Below are positions 21,860-32,209 of a stretch of 52,805 nucleotides of DNA, in pieces; position 1 is the first letter of the stretch; the number at the start of each line of letters is the position of its first letter. The notes under the pieces are model-generated. The model was not told the DNA's origin. It saw only the letters and a program-made list of their open reading frames with translations, and did no database searches. This DNA comes from Oscillospiraceae bacterium (GTDB taxonomy: Bacteria > Bacillota > Clostridia > Oscillospirales > Oscillospiraceae). The DNA lies in assembly GCA_024685535.1 (NCBI GenBank), contig JAIKVS010000040.1:1-52805 (forward strand). The letters are read 5' to 3'. A program made the position numbers and the translations under genes.

Positions 21860-22441
21860 ATGAGTCTTGTCCCGTATGTAGTTGAGCAGACAAGCAGAGG
21901 CGAGCGTTCTTATGATATTTTCTCCCGCCTGCTCAATGACCGTATAATAATGCTTTCAGAGGAAGTAAACGACGTCACTGCGAGTCTGGTGGTAGCTCAG
22001 ATGCTTTATCTCGAAGCTCAGGATCCGGACAAGGATATCCAGTTTTATATCAACAGCCCCGGCGGAAGTGTTACTGCGGGTTTCGCGATATACGACACCA
22101 TGCAGTATATCAAGCCGGACGTTTCAACTATCTGTATCGGTATGGCAGCGTCCATGGGAGCCTTCCTGCTCTCCTCCGGAGCGAAAGGCAAGAGGATCGC
22201 GCTCCCGAATTCAGAAATAATGATCCATCAGCCTTCAGGAGGCAGTCAGGGCCAGTGCACTGATATCCAGATCCAGGCTGAGCAGATCCTTAAAATAAAG
22301 AACAAGCTCAACGCCATTCTTGCACAGAACACTGGGAAGGAAATATCCGAGATCGAAAGAGACTGTGAGAGAGACAACTTCATGTCTGCCGAAGAGGCGA
22401 TGGCTTACGGCCTTATTGATAAGGTCATATATAAACGCTGA
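21860..22441 (+). CDS. clpP: ATP-dependent Clp protease proteolytic subunit
   Basis: The 193-residue serine peptidase forms the double-heptamer chamber that works with ClpX. The catalytic triad is Ser98 in MAASMGAF, His123 in MIHQPSGG and Asp172 in [10 protein letters not shown]. Length and N-terminus ([23 protein letters not shown]) are standard. TAAGGAG precedes the ATG. The gene lies 37 bases after tig and 66 bases before clpX. No CtsR-like operator was seen upstream. Confidence 0.97.
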   Translation: MSLVPYVVEQTSRGERSYDIFSRLLNDRIIMLSEEVNDVTASLVVAQMLYLEAQDPDKDIQFYINSPGGSVTAGFAIYDTMQYIKPDVSTICIGMAASMGAFLLSSGAKGKRIALPNSEIMIHQPSGGSQGQCTDIQIQAEQILKIKNKLNAILAQNTGKEISEIERDCERDNFMSAEEAMAYGLIDKVIYKR

Positions 22442-22507
22442 GCGGATAGCTGATGGAGGGACATTTTGTTCCTCCATTGTTTTACTGCTGTTATATGAGG
22501 TGTAAAA

Positions 22508-23764
22508 ATGCCTAGATCTGATGACAGGAAAAGTATTAGATGTTCATTCTGCGGAAAACCGCAGGCACTTGTCAACAGGCTGATAGCCGGAAACGGCAGC
22601 TATATATGTGATGAGTGCGTCAGAATGTGCATGACAATAGTGGATGATCTGCCGGAGGAGGTGCCTTCGGATTATAGCGGAGCTCCGCTTGTTTTCGATA
22701 AGCTCCCTAAGCCGGGAATGATAAAGGCGTCCCTGGATGAATATGTGATAGGCCAGGAGTATGCAAAAAAGGTGCTTGCGGTTGCCGTCTATAACCATTA
22801 TAAGCGTATCCTTCATGCCTCCAGCGATGTTGAACTCCAGAAAAGCAATATACTCCTCATTGGCCCCACCGGAAGCGGAAAGACTCTCTTTGCACAGACG
22901 CTTGCGAAGATGCTCGATGTTCCCTTTGCCATAGCGGACGCTACCACTATAACCGAAGCCGGCTATGTTGGGGAGGATGTGGAGAATGTTATCCTGAAGC
23001 TGCTCCAGGCTGCAGACTTTGATGTTGAAAGAGCCCAGAGAGGGATCATTTATATCGATGAGATCGATAAAATAGCGAGAAAAAGCGAAAATACCTCCAT
23101 CACAAGAGATGTTTCCGGTGAGGGCGTTCAGCAGGCGCTACTGAAGCTACTGGAAGGCACTGTTGCCAATGTTCCTCCTCAGGGCGGAAGAAAACATCCG
23201 CAGCAGGAATTCATCCATGTCGATACGACGAACATTCTTTTCATATGCGGCGGTGCTTTCGACGGCCTGGATAAGATAATAGAGAAGAGAATGAATGATA
23301 AGACGATGGGTTTCGGCGCGGACATCAGGAGCAAGAGGGATAAGGAGACCAACATTTTCTCATTTATACAGCAGCATGATCTTCTGAAGTTCGGCATCAT
23401 ACCGGAACTCATAGGAAGACTGCCGGTAGTTGCAGCCCTCGATGCTTTAAGCAGAGATGATCTTGTCCGCATCCTGACTGAGCCTAAGAATGCCATAACC
23501 AGACAGTATATCAAACTCATGTCCTTCGATAATGTCGATCTCAGCTTTGAAGCCGCTGCTCTTGAAGCCGTGGCCGATAAGGCAATTGAGATGAATATCG
23601 GTGCCAGGGGACTTCGCAGTGTTATGGAGAATATTATGATGGATCTTATGTATTCGGTGCCGTCAGACCCGTCCATCGGATCCATAGTCATCAGAAAGGA
23701 TGAGAATACAGGTGAGATAGTTCCTGATATCCGCCGCAGGAACGAGACGGAGGCTTCAGCCTGA
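22508..23764 (+). CDS. clpX: ATP-dependent Clp protease ATP-binding subunit ClpX
   Basis: The 418-residue AAA+ unfoldase feeds substrates to ClpP. Its N-terminal zinc finger has Cys12, Cys15, Cys34 and Cys37. The Walker A motif GPTGSGKT is at 119-126, Walker B is [10 protein letters not shown], and the pore-loop and RKH-type region are recognisable ([11 protein letters not shown] follows). The start at ATG 22508 has a modest GAGG. All elements needed for activity are intact. Confidence 0.97.
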   Translation: MPRSDDRKSIRCSFCGKPQALVNRLIAGNGSYICDECVRMCMTIVDDLPEEVPSDYSGAPLVFDKLPKPGMIKASLDEYVIGQEYAKKVLAVAVYNHYKRILHASSDVELQKSNILLIGPTGSGKTLFAQTLAKMLDVPFAIADATTITEAGYVGEDVENVILKLLQAADFDVERAQRGIIYIDEIDKIARKSENTSITRDVSGEGVQQALLKLLEGTVANVPPQGGRKHPQQEFIHVDTTNILFICGGAFDGLDKIIEKRMNDKTMGFGADIRSKRDKETNIFSFIQQHDLLKFGIIPELIGRLPVVAALDALSRDDLVRILTEPKNAITRQYIKLMSFDNVDLSFEAAALEAVADKAIEMNIGARGLRSVMENIMMDLMYSVPSDPSIGSIVIRKDENTGEIVPDIRRRNETEASA

Positions 23765-23800
23765 CATGAATTCATACGGTGGTTTTCACAGGAGAATAAC

Positions 23801-26191
23801 ATGGAAAACGTTATAAACAATCTGTTCTCTCTGCCGCTGATACCGCTCAGAGGACTCACCATATACCCAGGAATGCTCCTTACCTTCGAAGTGGAAAGGG
23901 CTGCTTCCGTCACTGCGCTTAATAATGCAGTCAACAGCGAGCGGCTGATCTTTCTTGCTTCCCAGATAAACATCGCGGATGATGTTCCTGAGGAAAACGG
24001 GATATATCATATCGGAGTCGTTTGCAGAGTGCGCCAGCAGCTCAGAATACCCCGCGGCAGCGGCTGCCGTGTAATGGTCGAGGGACTGTATCGCGCCGTG
24101 GCAACACAGTTAGAGACCGGCAGTGACGGATACACAGCCGTTATAAGGGCTCTTCCGGATAAAAAGGAGCGTGTGGCAGCAAACAGGCTTGAAGCGCTCG
24201 TAAGGAATGCTCTTTCCCTGTTCGAGGAGTATATACATTTCAATTCCGAGATGATGCCCGAGCATATTCTGGACGTGGTGGCAAATCCTGATCCCTCACA
24301 TATTTCATATTTCATTGCTCAGAATATTCGTCTGTCAGGAGAGGACAAACAGCAGCTTCTTGAGGAACTCAGCCCCTCAAAGAGACTTATCATGCTGGGC
24401 AAAATGCTGAATAATGAGTTGAATATACTCACTATAGAAAAAGAACTGAATGAGGCTACTCAGGAGGAGATAAACAGAAATCAGCGTGAATACTTTCTCC
24501 ATGAGGAACTGAAGGTCATAAAGAGCGAACTCGGTGAAGATACGCTTGACGATACTGACGAATACCGGGAAAAGATAAATGCTCTTCCCGTCAGCGATGA
24601 GATACGGAAGAAACTGCTCAAGGAAGTAGATCATCTTTCCAAACAGCCGTTCGGATCCTCCGAGGCGTCCGTTATCAGATCTTATCTGGATATCTGCCTT
24701 GAGATACCCTGGGGGATAAAGACGGAGGAGACTATAGATATCTCGAAGGCGAGAAAGATCCTTGACAATGATCATTTCGGACTCGACAAGGTAAAGGAAA
24801 GAATAATAGAATACCTTGCCGTACGTCAGCTTTCTCCTGACGTTAAAGGCGGACTGCTCTGCCTTGTTGGCCCTCCGGGTACAGGTAAGACAAGCGTTGC
24901 CATGAGTATTGCGCGTGCCACAAACAGAAAACTCGTCAGGATAGCTCTTGGCGGCGTGCATGATGAGGCAGAGATCCGCGGACATCGCAAGACATATATA
25001 GGAGCCATGCCCGGCAGGATAATAAACGGAGTTATCCAATCCGGAAGCTGCAATCCTCTTATGGTCCTCGATGAGATAGACAAGCTCGGTTCAGATTACC
25101 GTGGTGATCCTTCTGCCGCCCTGCTGGAGGCTCTCGACGGTGAGCAGAACAGCACTTTCAGGGATAATTTCCTGGAGATACCATTCGATCTTTCAGAGAT
25201 ATTCTTCATAACCACAGCGAACACGACAGACACCATCCCCAGAGCTCTTCTCGACAGGATGGAAGTAATAGAAATGTCCAGCTACACGGATGAGGAAAAG
25301 CTTCAGATAGCCAAGAGGCACCTTGTTCCCAAACAGAGAAAAAAGCACGGCTTGAAAGGTAAAACTCTCAGGATATCCGATGAAGCACTGAGAAAGATCA
25401 TAGTCTCTTACACCAGAGAATCCGGCGTTAGGATACTTGAGCGGGAGATAGCGCATGTCTGCCGTAAAGCCGCAACCGGTATTGCGTCGGGCGAGTATGC
25501 CTCTCTCTCGGTAGTACCAGCAAAGCTTGAAAAGCTTATCGGACCGGAGAAATTTAAACAGGAAAGCCTTCTAAGAAGGGACGAAGTAGGTCTTGTGAGA
25601 GGCCTGGCATATACATCTGTAGGCGGTGAAACGCTCGATGTTGAGGTCTCAGTGGTGGATGGAAGCGGAAAGATCGAGATGACGGGCAACCTTGGCGATG
25701 TCATGAAGGAATCCGTTTCTGCCGCCGTTACCGTGATAAGAAGCAGGGCGAAGCAGTTCGGCATTGCTCCGGATTTTTATAAGACTATGGATATCCATAT
25801 ACACTTTCCTGAAGGAGCAGTCCCGAAAGACGGCCCTTCGGCGGGTATCACAGTCTGCATTGCTCTGATTTCCGCACTCTCCGGCATGAAGGTGCGGCAC
25901 GATGTCGCCATGACGGGAGAGATAACTCTGAGAGGCCGCGTGCTTCCGATCGGGGGACTTAAAGAAAAGACAATGGCTGCGCTCCGCAACGGAATAAAGA
26001 CAGTAATAATTCCTAAAGATAATCTCACAGATCTTGAAGAGATCGATCAGACTGTCAGAAGATCGCTCGAATTTATCCCGGTCTCGGTGATAGATGAAGC
26101 CGCCGAAGCATCGCTTATCCCGATCCTTGCAGAAAACGCTTTGCCGCAGGGTCAGATCCAGAAACATATTCTTGAAACTGTCAGACAGTGA
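23801..26191 (+). CDS. lon: ATP-dependent protease Lon
   Basis: The 796-residue protein contains the N-terminal substrate-binding LAN domain ([20 protein letters not shown]), the AAA+ domain with Walker A GPPGTGKT at 357-364 and Walker [11 protein letters not shown], and the C-terminal peptidase with Ser680 in [10 protein letters not shown] and Lys723 in [10 protein letters not shown]. It degrades damaged and regulatory proteins. AGGAGAATAAC precedes the ATG. The clpX-lon-engB order is typical of Firmicutes. Confidence 0.97.
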   Translation: MENVINNLFSLPLIPLRGLTIYPGMLLTFEVERAASVTALNNAVNSERLIFLASQINIADDVPEENGIYHIGVVCRVRQQLRIPRGSGCRVMVEGLYRAVATQLETGSDGYTAVIRALPDKKERVAANRLEALVRNALSLFEEYIHFNSEMMPEHILDVVANPDPSHISYFIAQNIRLSGEDKQQLLEELSPSKRLIMLGKMLNNELNILTIEKELNEATQEEINRNQREYFLHEELKVIKSELGEDTLDDTDEYREKINALPVSDEIRKKLLKEVDHLSKQPFGSSEASVIRSYLDICLEIPWGIKTEETIDISKARKILDNDHFGLDKVKERIIEYLAVRQLSPDVKGGLLCLVGPPGTGKTSVAMSIARATNRKLVRIALGGVHDEAEIRGHRKTYIGAMPGRIINGVIQSGSCNPLMVLDEIDKLGSDYRGDPSAALLEALDGEQNSTFRDNFLEIPFDLSEIFFITTANTTDTIPRALLDRMEVIEMSSYTDEEKLQIAKRHLVPKQRKKHGLKGKTLRISDEALRKIIVSYTRESGVRILEREIAHVCRKAATGIASGEYASLSVVPAKLEKLIGPEKFKQESLLRRDEVGLVRGLAYTSVGGETLDVEVSVVDGSGKIEMTGNLGDVMKESVSAAVTVIRSRAKQFGIAPDFYKTMDIHIHFPEGAVPKDGPSAGITVCIALISALSGMKVRHDVAMTGEITLRGRVLPIGGLKEKTMAALRNGIKTVIIPKDNLTDLEEIDQTVRRSLEFIPVSVIDEAAEASLIPILAENALPQGQIQKHILETVRQ

Positions 26192-26203
26192 CGGCGGTGC
26201 ATC

Positions 26204-26791
26204 ATGGCTTCGATCAATTTCAACAGAGCCGAATTCGTGCTGTCCGCCGCTGATAAGCGTCAGTTCATACATGACAGCCGTAGTAAGGCGGTTTTTGCCG
26301 GCAGATCGAATGTAGGGAAATCCTCGGTGATAAACAGACTGCTCAACAGGAAAAACTTTGCCAGAGTGGGATCAGAGCCGGGAAAAACAGTGCACATAAA
26401 CTATTTTCTTGCAGATGACAAGCTCTATCTCATAGACCTGCCGGGATACGGTTATGCAAAAGTTTCGGCATCTGAGAAAATGAGATGGTCCGGACTGATG
26501 GAATCCTTCTTTGCGGATGAGAAGATAGATGCAGCTGTACTTATCGTTGATGTGAGACATCTGCCCACAAAAGACGATAAGATGATGGCTGAATGGATGC
26601 AGTCTGCTGGCTTCCGTTTTGCAGTTGTTGCAAACAAGACTGATAAGATCAAAAAAAGCATGCTGGAAAACTGCATATCAGATATAAAGGGTTTCCTTGA
26701 GATTGATGATGATATACCGCTCATACCGTTTTCCGCTGAAAAGGGAGATGGCAGGGAAGCACTGATATCTTTCGTGGAATCATGTATGTGA
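26204..26791 (+). CDS. engB: Ribosome biogenesis GTPase YsxC/EngB
   Basis: The 195-residue protein is a TRAFAC GTPase needed for 50S maturation. G1 reads GRSNVGKSSVINRLL, G3 DLPGYGYAKVS and G4 NKTDKIKKS. The start at ATG 26204 lies 12 bases after the lon stop codon, with a weak GGCGGTG site, so it is translated from the lon transcript. A terminator follows. Confidence 0.95.
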   Translation: MASINFNRAEFVLSAADKRQFIHDSRSKAVFAGRSNVGKSSVINRLLNRKNFARVGSEPGKTVHINYFLADDKLYLIDLPGYGYAKVSASEKMRWSGLMESFFADEKIDAAVLIVDVRHLPTKDDKMMAEWMQSAGFRFAVVANKTDKIKKSMLENCISDIKGFLEIDDDIPLIPFSAEKGDGREALISFVESCM

Positions 26792-26800
26792 CAACATGCG

Positions 26801-26837
26801 GAGCAGGGCGAATTATTCCGTCCTGCTCTTGTTTTTT
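26801..26837 (+). terminator. Terminator after engB
   Basis: GAGCAGG (26801-26807) pairs with CCTGCTC (26822-26828), followed by TTGTTTTTT. It closes the tig-to-engB group. Confidence 0.8.
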
Positions 26838-26847
26838 ACGGGCTGTT

Positions 26848-26877
26848 TTGGTAGAATGTTAAAAACTGTGATATGAT
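26848..26877 (+). promoter_or_regulatory. scpA promoter, placed for a leaderless or near-leaderless transcript
   Basis: TTGGTA (26848-26853) and TATGAT (26872-26877) are 18 bp apart. The scpA ATG is at 26884, only six bases after the -10 box, where transcription would be expected to start. There is no AGGAGG-like sequence before the ATG. Confidence 0.5.
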
Positions 26878-26883
26878 ACTGCT

Positions 26884-27678
26884 ATGGAAGATAATGTACT
26901 GAATTTTCATCTGGGATCCCTTATTAAGGGTGAGGATACAACTGAAGACTTTGACGGTCCTCTTACACTTATCCTTGAACTGCTCAGAAAGAACAAAATT
27001 GAGATCAGAGATATCAAAATAGCCGATATACTTGACCAGTATCTTGAGTATCTCGACCGTATGCAGAAAATGGATCTGGAGATCGCAAGCGAATTTGTCA
27101 GAATGGCTTCATATCTCCTTATGATCAAAACAAAGATGATGCTATTCGGAGAGAAATCAGAGATAACAGAGCTCGATGAGCTTATATCTTCGCTCGAAAA
27201 GCTGCAGGCTAAGGATTATTTCGAATCGGTAAAAGGGGTGATCCCGGAGCTCGAGGGACGGCTGAAAGAGGGACTGCTGAGTTATACAAAAGGCCCCGAA
27301 CCCTCCCGCGAAAGCAAAGCTGCAGCGGAATATGAGATCACTGAAATTGGATTGCTTTCTGCGTTGCTTTCCGTCTATCTAAGAGATAATGCCAGGCCTG
27401 AAAAGGATGTTCATATCCGTCCGCAGTATCCGAGAAGAGTGCTTTTCAGCGTAAGAGAAAAGAGCAAAAGCATTGTAAATACATTGCGGAGCGGGCCTGT
27501 CAGCCTTGGTGTTATCTTCGGGAGCTGTACCAGCAGAACGGAAATAGTTGCGGCATTTCTTTCTATTCTTGAGCTGTGCAGTTTTGGAAGCGTATCTGTT
27601 GAAGATAACGAAGGAGGCTATATCGTCTCACTGATAGATGATGATATAGATGATATACTGGAAAAAATTTCAGAGTGA
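26884..27678 (+). CDS. scpA: Segregation and condensation protein A
   Basis: The 264-residue kleisin bridges the SMC heads in the condensin complex together with ScpB. The N-terminus NFHLGSLIKGEDTTEDFDGP and LTLILELLRKNKIEIRDIKI match ScpA; the C-terminal winged-helix is present. It is the first gene of the scpA-scpB operon and has three bases between its stop codon and scpB. No ribosome binding site is visible and the putative -10 box ends six bases before the ATG. Confidence 0.93.
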   Translation: MEDNVLNFHLGSLIKGEDTTEDFDGPLTLILELLRKNKIEIRDIKIADILDQYLEYLDRMQKMDLEIASEFVRMASYLLMIKTKMMLFGEKSEITELDELISSLEKLQAKDYFESVKGVIPELEGRLKEGLLSYTKGPEPSRESKAAAEYEITEIGLLSALLSVYLRDNARPEKDVHIRPQYPRRVLFSVREKSKSIVNTLRSGPVSLGVIFGSCTSRTEIVAAFLSILELCSFGSVSVEDNEGGYIVSLIDDDIDDILEKISE

Positions 27679-27681
27679 TTT

Positions 27682-28284
27682 ATGGATGATTTGAAATCAG
27701 CAATTGAAGCTGTCCTGTTCGCTTCGGGCGATAGTGTTCCCGTTGGCCGTCTCTCCCTTGCATTCGGATGCGAAGAGGAAGAAATAATCTGTTCCGCCAA
27801 GGATCTGGAAGATGAACTTGCCTCTGCCGGGAGAGGTATAAGGCTTGTTTTCCTTGAAAACAGGCTACAGCTGTGTTCGGCACCTGAATTTGCCCCGCAG
27901 ATAATCAAGGCTCTTGACGAACGGAAGAAACCGACTCTTACTAAACCGGCGCTTGAAGTGCTCGCGATAGTGGCTTATTACCAGCCTGTGACAAGAGCCT
28001 ATATAGATCAGATGCGTGGAGTTGACAGTTCTTATACAGTTGGTGTACTTCTTGAGCGAGGTCTTATAGAAGTGAGCGGGAAACTCGATGCGCCTGGAAG
28101 ACCCTCTCTCTTTAAGACCACGGAGTCATTTCTCAGAAATACAGGGATCTCGTCTATAGAAGAGCTTCCCATACTGCCGGACATGACTGTAAGCGACAGT
28201 ACGGAAAAACTCAGGCAGAGAGTAGAAGAGCTGCGTTCGGCAGTAGATAAGGATCAGATAACAATCAGCGAAATATCTGTTTGA
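27682..28284 (+). CDS. scpB: Segregation and condensation protein B
   Basis: The 200-residue protein has two winged-helix domains and forms a dimer that binds ScpA. KSAIEAVLFASGDSVPVGRL at the N-terminus and LTKPALEVLAIVAYYQPVTR followed by RGVDSSYTVGVLLERGLIEV are characteristic. It is translated right after scpA, and the DUF2953 gene follows at about 20 bases. Confidence 0.95.
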   Translation: MDDLKSAIEAVLFASGDSVPVGRLSLAFGCEEEEIICSAKDLEDELASAGRGIRLVFLENRLQLCSAPEFAPQIIKALDERKKPTLTKPALEVLAIVAYYQPVTRAYIDQMRGVDSSYTVGVLLERGLIEVSGKLDAPGRPSLFKTTESFLRNTGISSIEELPILPDMTVSDSTEKLRQRVEELRSAVDKDQITISEISV

Positions 28285-28305
28285 TGTATATTCCCTCGGA
28301 AAGGG

Positions 28306-29028
28306 GTGATGTGTTTGACTGCGTTGATAGTGATCGGTATCATAGCGCTTATCATTTTCCTTATAATGATGATTCCGGTTGGTGCGGACATAGGATACGC
28401 AGACGGTCAGCTCAGTCTTTCAGCCAAGGTGATGGGCATATTCCTGCAGCTTCTTCCAAAGGAAGAAGACGTGGAAAAGAAGCCGAAGAAGGAAAAAAAG
28501 CCTAAGAAAGAAAAGAAACCGAAAAAGCCGAAGAAAGAGGAAACTCCTGCCGAGGAGCCCGAAAAGGAAGAGGAAGGCAAAAAGAAGAAAGGTTTGCCGC
28601 TGGGACTTACCATAGACGACCTTCTTGACCTTGTTAAGGCGGTTTTCAAAGGCCTTGGAAAATTCCGCATATGGGTCGACAGATTTCTGCTCCATTATAT
28701 AGCTGCTGGAAAAGATCCCTATAAAACAGCCGTTACCTTTGGAAAGATCAATGCAACGCTCTGTGCATTGGCACCAATCTGCAGAAAGAAATTCAAATGC
28801 CGCGATACGGATGTATATACTGACATCAACTTTGCAGAAGAGAAGCCGTTCATTGAATTTGGACTTGGTTTCCACATTCGCATAGGCACTCTGTTTGCTG
28901 TTGCGAACGCCATCATCTTCAGAGCACTTTGGATTATCATAAGAAGCAAAACACGGCAGCTGTTTGATAAGATAAGAGGAAAGCTTGAACGCAAGCCCGA
29001 GGAAGCGCTTGCCGAAACCGAGCAATAA
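28306..29028 (+). CDS. DUF2953 domain-containing protein
   Basis: The 240-residue product has one N-terminal membrane helix (ALIVIGIIALIIFLIMMIPV), then a low-complexity stretch rich in KKPKKEKK and later Glu at about residues 55-95, and a C-terminal DUF2953-type region (DTDVYTDINFAEEKPFIEFG) with a further hydrophobic segment. Its place between scpB and gerW is the normal one for this family in spore-forming Clostridia, which suggests a sporulation-related role, unproven. The start is uncertain: GTG 28306, ATG 28309 or TTG 28315; GGAAAGGGG suits the last best. Confidence 0.8.
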   Translation: MMCLTALIVIGIIALIIFLIMMIPVGADIGYADGQLSLSAKVMGIFLQLLPKEEDVEKKPKKEKKPKKEKKPKKPKKEETPAEEPEKEEEGKKKKGLPLGLTIDDLLDLVKAVFKGLGKFRIWVDRFLLHYIAAGKDPYKTAVTFGKINATLCALAPICRKKFKCRDTDVYTDINFAEEKPFIEFGLGFHIRIGTLFAVANAIIFRALWIIIRSKTRQLFDKIRGKLERKPEEALAETEQ

Positions 29029-29073
29029 CAGATCAAAAATAAACTATAAACCATATGAAAGGATAATATAAAA

Positions 29074-29460
29074 ATGGAAAACATCAATCCTATCGGCGAA
29101 CTCATGAGATCTACCATGGAGAACGTAAAGAATATCCTTAAAGTTGATACAGTAGTGGGTGATCCCATAGTCACACCCGATGGTATAACACTGGTTCCCA
29201 TTTCGAAGATCAGCGTAGGCTTCGGCGGCGGCGGTGTTGAGTTCGGTAATAAAAGGTCTAATGAACAGAGACCCTACGGCGGCGGCAATGCAACAGGCGT
29301 GAAGGTGGAACCCTTCGGATTCCTTGTAATCAAGGACGGAGTCGTCAGAATGGTGAATGTTACTCCTCCTGCAAGCAATACTGTGGACAGGATAATCGAT
29401 CTTGTGCCTCAGGTGATGGACAGGGTGGACGCTTTCATTGCCAAGCAGAAGGAAAGCTGA
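29074..29460 (+). CDS. gerW: Sporulation protein GerW/YtfJ
   Basis: The 128-residue protein matches the YtfJ/GerW family: NPIGELMRSTMENVKNILKV, DTVVGDPIVTPDGITLVPIS, KISVGFGGGGVEFG and a conserved ending with NVTPPASNTVDRIIDLVPQV. GerW localises to the inner spore membrane and affects germination in Bacillus. The gene is strong evidence that the organism belongs to an endospore-forming lineage. GAAAGGA precedes the ATG. Confidence 0.92.
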   Translation: MENINPIGELMRSTMENVKNILKVDTVVGDPIVTPDGITLVPISKISVGFGGGGVEFGNKRSNEQRPYGGGNATGVKVEPFGFLVIKDGVVRMVNVTPPASNTVDRIIDLVPQVMDRVDAFIAKQKES

Positions 29461-29547
29461 GGTCTCAGACATAATATATAAATCATTATAAGCACTGTCA
29501 GTTGTACTGCAGTGCTTTTAAAAATTCTTGCAGTCCGGAGGTTTGAG

Positions 29548-30264
29548 ATGCCGGAAAGAATCCAGAAGTTGATCGCAGAGTACGGACTCATGTCCAGAAG
29601 AGCTGCGGAAAAGATCATTGCAGATGGCAGAGTATCTGTAAATGGCAGAATAGCATATCTGGGGGAAAAAGCAGATCTGGCGACCGATATCGTTCTTGTG
29701 GATGGAAAACCGCTGAACGGGGACAGGGAAAAGAAATATATATTGCTAAACAAGCCTCGGGGATATGTTACGACAATGAGAGATGAGAAAGGCCGGAAAA
29801 ACGTTTCAATGCTCATCGCAGATGCAGGTACAAGGATCTACCCTGTCGGAAGGCTCGACCTTAACTCCGAGGGGCTTCTGATAATGACAAATGACGGAGA
29901 TTTTGCAAACCGACTGATGCATCCGTCCAACAATATACTTAAGACATATTCAGTAACCGTAACCGGAGATGATATACCGGCTTCCGTAGAGATCCTGCGA
30001 GGACCGGTTGAGATCGATGGCACTTCTGTTAAAGCAAAAGCAGTCGAACTGAGTAATATAAGCGGAACGGAGGCCATGCTGCACATAACGATTGGAGAGG
30101 GAAAGAACAGAGAGGTCAGAAAAATGTGCGCTTTTGCCGGTCTCAAGGTACTTGGGTTGAAAAGAATAAAAGAAGGAAGTCTGGAACTGGGTGATCTTAA
30201 ATCCGGACAATGGAGATACCTGACAACGGAGGAGATCGATTCTTTCCGTATGGATGATGCCTGA
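29548..30264 (+). CDS. rluB: 23S/16S rRNA pseudouridine synthase (RluB/RsuA family)
   Basis: The 238-residue enzyme has an N-terminal S4 RNA-binding domain (PERIQKLIAEYGLMSRRAAE) and the RsuA-type catalytic domain with the aspartate in GRLDLNSEGLLIMTNDGD. The C-terminal block GKNREVRKMCAFAGLKVLGL is typical of RluB. It modifies 23S rRNA; RsuA on 16S is the alternative. ATG 29548 has CCGGAGG upstream, better than the frame opening at 29512. Confidence 0.92.
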   Translation: MPERIQKLIAEYGLMSRRAAEKIIADGRVSVNGRIAYLGEKADLATDIVLVDGKPLNGDREKKYILLNKPRGYVTTMRDEKGRKNVSMLIADAGTRIYPVGRLDLNSEGLLIMTNDGDFANRLMHPSNNILKTYSVTVTGDDIPASVEILRGPVEIDGTSVKAKAVELSNISGTEAMLHITIGEGKNREVRKMCAFAGLKVLGLKRIKEGSLELGDLKSGQWRYLTTEEIDSFRMDDA

Positions 30265-30265
30265 T

Positions 30266-31513
30266 ATGAACAGAAATGAAACGTTTTATGACCTTGCGGT
30301 GATCGGAGCCGGACCTGCGGGAATGATGTGCGCTTATACAGCTGCTGAGCGCGGGCTGAAAGTCGCTGTCATCGATCCCAACAGATATCCGGGAAGAAAA
30401 CTCAGGATAACAGGCAAGGGCAGATGCAACCTCACAAATGATTGCGATATCAGAAAGTTTCTTGAGAATGTACCGCGCAACGGAAAATTCCTGTACAGCT
30501 GCATCAATGCGTTTCCGCCATCGGCAGTGATTTCCTTTTTTGAAGAAAAAGGGCTCCATCTGAAAACAGAAAGGGGAGCGAGAGTTTTCCCCTTGTCAGA
30601 TAATGCAAATGACGTTGCAGATACGATAGCGCGTTTATGCAGGGAGAAAGGCGTAGTTTTCATCAGAGACAGAGTGAGGAAACTGCTGATCGGTGACGGC
30701 GCGGTTTGCGGCGTTGAAACAGCGGAGAGTACCATATACAGTCCGAATGCAGCACTGTGTACCGGCGGCCTCTCATATCCGCTTACTGGATCTTCCGGCG
30801 ACGGACACAGATTTGCTGCATCAGCAGGACATACAATTACACCCTGCAGGCCATCGCTGGTGCCGCTCGAGAGCAGCGATGACTGGTGCGGCGAAATGCA
30901 GGGGTTTTCGCTCAGAAACATTTCGCTTACTGTTTATGAAAACAATAAAGCCGTCTACAGCGATTTTGGAGAGATGCTATTTACGCATTTCGGCGTTTCA
31001 GGACCGGTTATACTAAGCGCCAGCGCGCATATGAGAAATTTCGGTACTGCATGCTACAGGCTTGAGATAGACCTGAAGCCTGCACTCGATGAAAAAAAAC
31101 TCGATTCAAGGATGCTGAGAGATTTTCAGAAGTATTCCAACAGAGAGATAAAAAATGCGCTTTCAGATCTGGCGGCAAGTTCCATGATCCCGGTGCTTAT
31201 CAAGCTGTCTGGGATTCCTGAGGATACAAAGGTAAATTCGATTACAAGAGAACAGAGAGAGAAGCTGCGTGATCTTTTCAAAAGATTTCCTGTTTCGGTT
31301 TCAGGTACGAGGCCGATAGATGAGGCGATCGTCACATCAGGTGGGGTAGATGTAAAGGAGATCGATCCGCGGTCTATGAGATCAAAGCTCGTGAAGGGCT
31401 TGTATTTTGCAGGTGAGATAATAGATGTTGACGCCTATACGGGAGGCTTCAATCTGCAGATAGCCTGGGCTACCGGCCATATGGCAGGTTTGTCTGCGGG
31501 AACTGATAAATAA
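30266..31513 (+). CDS. FAD-dependent oxidoreductase of the HI0933/YtfP (BaiN-like) family
   Basis: The 415-residue flavoprotein has an N-terminal dinucleotide-binding motif (GAGPAGMMCAYTAAERG), the family segment GRKLRITGKGRCNLTNDCDI and the C-terminal GLYFAGEIIDVDAYTGGFNL. Most such proteins are annotated simply as NAD(P)/FAD-dependent oxidoreductases; BaiN in bile-acid converters belongs to this group, but no bile-acid genes are near, so that role is not implied. ATG 30266 follows the rluB stop by one base; ATG 30254 in the same frame is equally possible. No strong ribosome binding site is visible for either start. Confidence 0.9.
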   Translation: MNRNETFYDLAVIGAGPAGMMCAYTAAERGLKVAVIDPNRYPGRKLRITGKGRCNLTNDCDIRKFLENVPRNGKFLYSCINAFPPSAVISFFEEKGLHLKTERGARVFPLSDNANDVADTIARLCREKGVVFIRDRVRKLLIGDGAVCGVETAESTIYSPNAALCTGGLSYPLTGSSGDGHRFAASAGHTITPCRPSLVPLESSDDWCGEMQGFSLRNISLTVYENNKAVYSDFGEMLFTHFGVSGPVILSASAHMRNFGTACYRLEIDLKPALDEKKLDSRMLRDFQKYSNREIKNALSDLAASSMIPVLIKLSGIPEDTKVNSITREQREKLRDLFKRFPVSVSGTRPIDEAIVTSGGVDVKEIDPRSMRSKLVKGLYFAGEIIDVDAYTGGFNLQIAWATGHMAGLSAGTDK

Positions 31514-31527
31514 CAGGAGGTGCAATT

Positions 31528-32208
31528 ATGGCTTATTATTCAATAGCGATCGACGGACCTTCGGGAGCAGGAAAGAGCTCTATGGCAAAAGCCGTCGCAA
31601 AGAAGTACAATTTCATATATGTGGATACCGGCGCGATCTACAGGACCGTAGGACTTGCTGCACACAGACGCGGCATTTCCTGCTCTGATGAGACAGAGGT
31701 GGCTAAGATCCTTCCGGAGCTCAGGATCGAGATGAAGTATGATGATAAGGGAGAGCAAAGGATGTATCTCGATGGAGAGGATGTCTCCTCAGATATTAGG
31801 CTCCCGGAGATCTCCATCTGTGCTTCGGATGTATCGGCGCTTCCTGCCGTCAGAGCTTTTCTGTTGGACATGCAGAGGGCTATGGCCAGAACGAACAGCG
31901 TTATAATGGACGGCAGGGACATTGGCACCGTGGTGTTGCCGAATGCTGATGTCAAGATATTCCTGACAGCAAGCAGTTCTGAGAGGGCGCGCAGACGGCT
32001 TCTTCAGCTGAAGGAAAAGGGAATTAATGAAGACTTTGAGAAAGTTCTTAAAGAGATCGAGTACAGAGATAAGCAAGACAGCAGCAGAGACATAGCTCCT
32101 CTGAAGCCGGCCGATGATGCGGTGATCATTGATTCCAGCGAAATAGATTTTGATGGAACTGTGGCGCTTATTTCGTCTGTCATCGAGGAAAGGCTTCATC
32201 AGAACTGA
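31528..32208 (+). CDS. cmk: Cytidylate kinase
   Basis: The 226-residue enzyme phosphorylates CMP and dCMP. It has the P-loop IDGPSGAGKSSMAK, the NMP-binding region YVDTGAIYRTVGLAA and MDGRDIGTVVLPNADVKIFL. AGGAGGTGCAATT precedes the ATG. The following ispH-rpsA gene begins two bases after its stop codon; cmk-ispH-rpsA is a familiar Clostridia arrangement. Confidence 0.97.
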   Translation: MAYYSIAIDGPSGAGKSSMAKAVAKKYNFIYVDTGAIYRTVGLAAHRRGISCSDETEVAKILPELRIEMKYDDKGEQRMYLDGEDVSSDIRLPEISICASDVSALPAVRAFLLDMQRAMARTNSVIMDGRDIGTVVLPNADVKIFLTASSSERARRRLLQLKEKGINEDFEKVLKEIEYRDKQDSSRDIAPLKPADDAVIIDSSEIDFDGTVALISSVIEERLHQN

Positions 32209-32209
32209 T

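Noticed and set aside
28450-28600. Lys/Pro/Glu repeats in the DUF2953 gene as a possible DNA repeat array or CRISPR
   Set aside because: The bases vary in step with codons and there are no spacers; it is a low-complexity protein linker. No CRISPR array was seen anywhere in the window.
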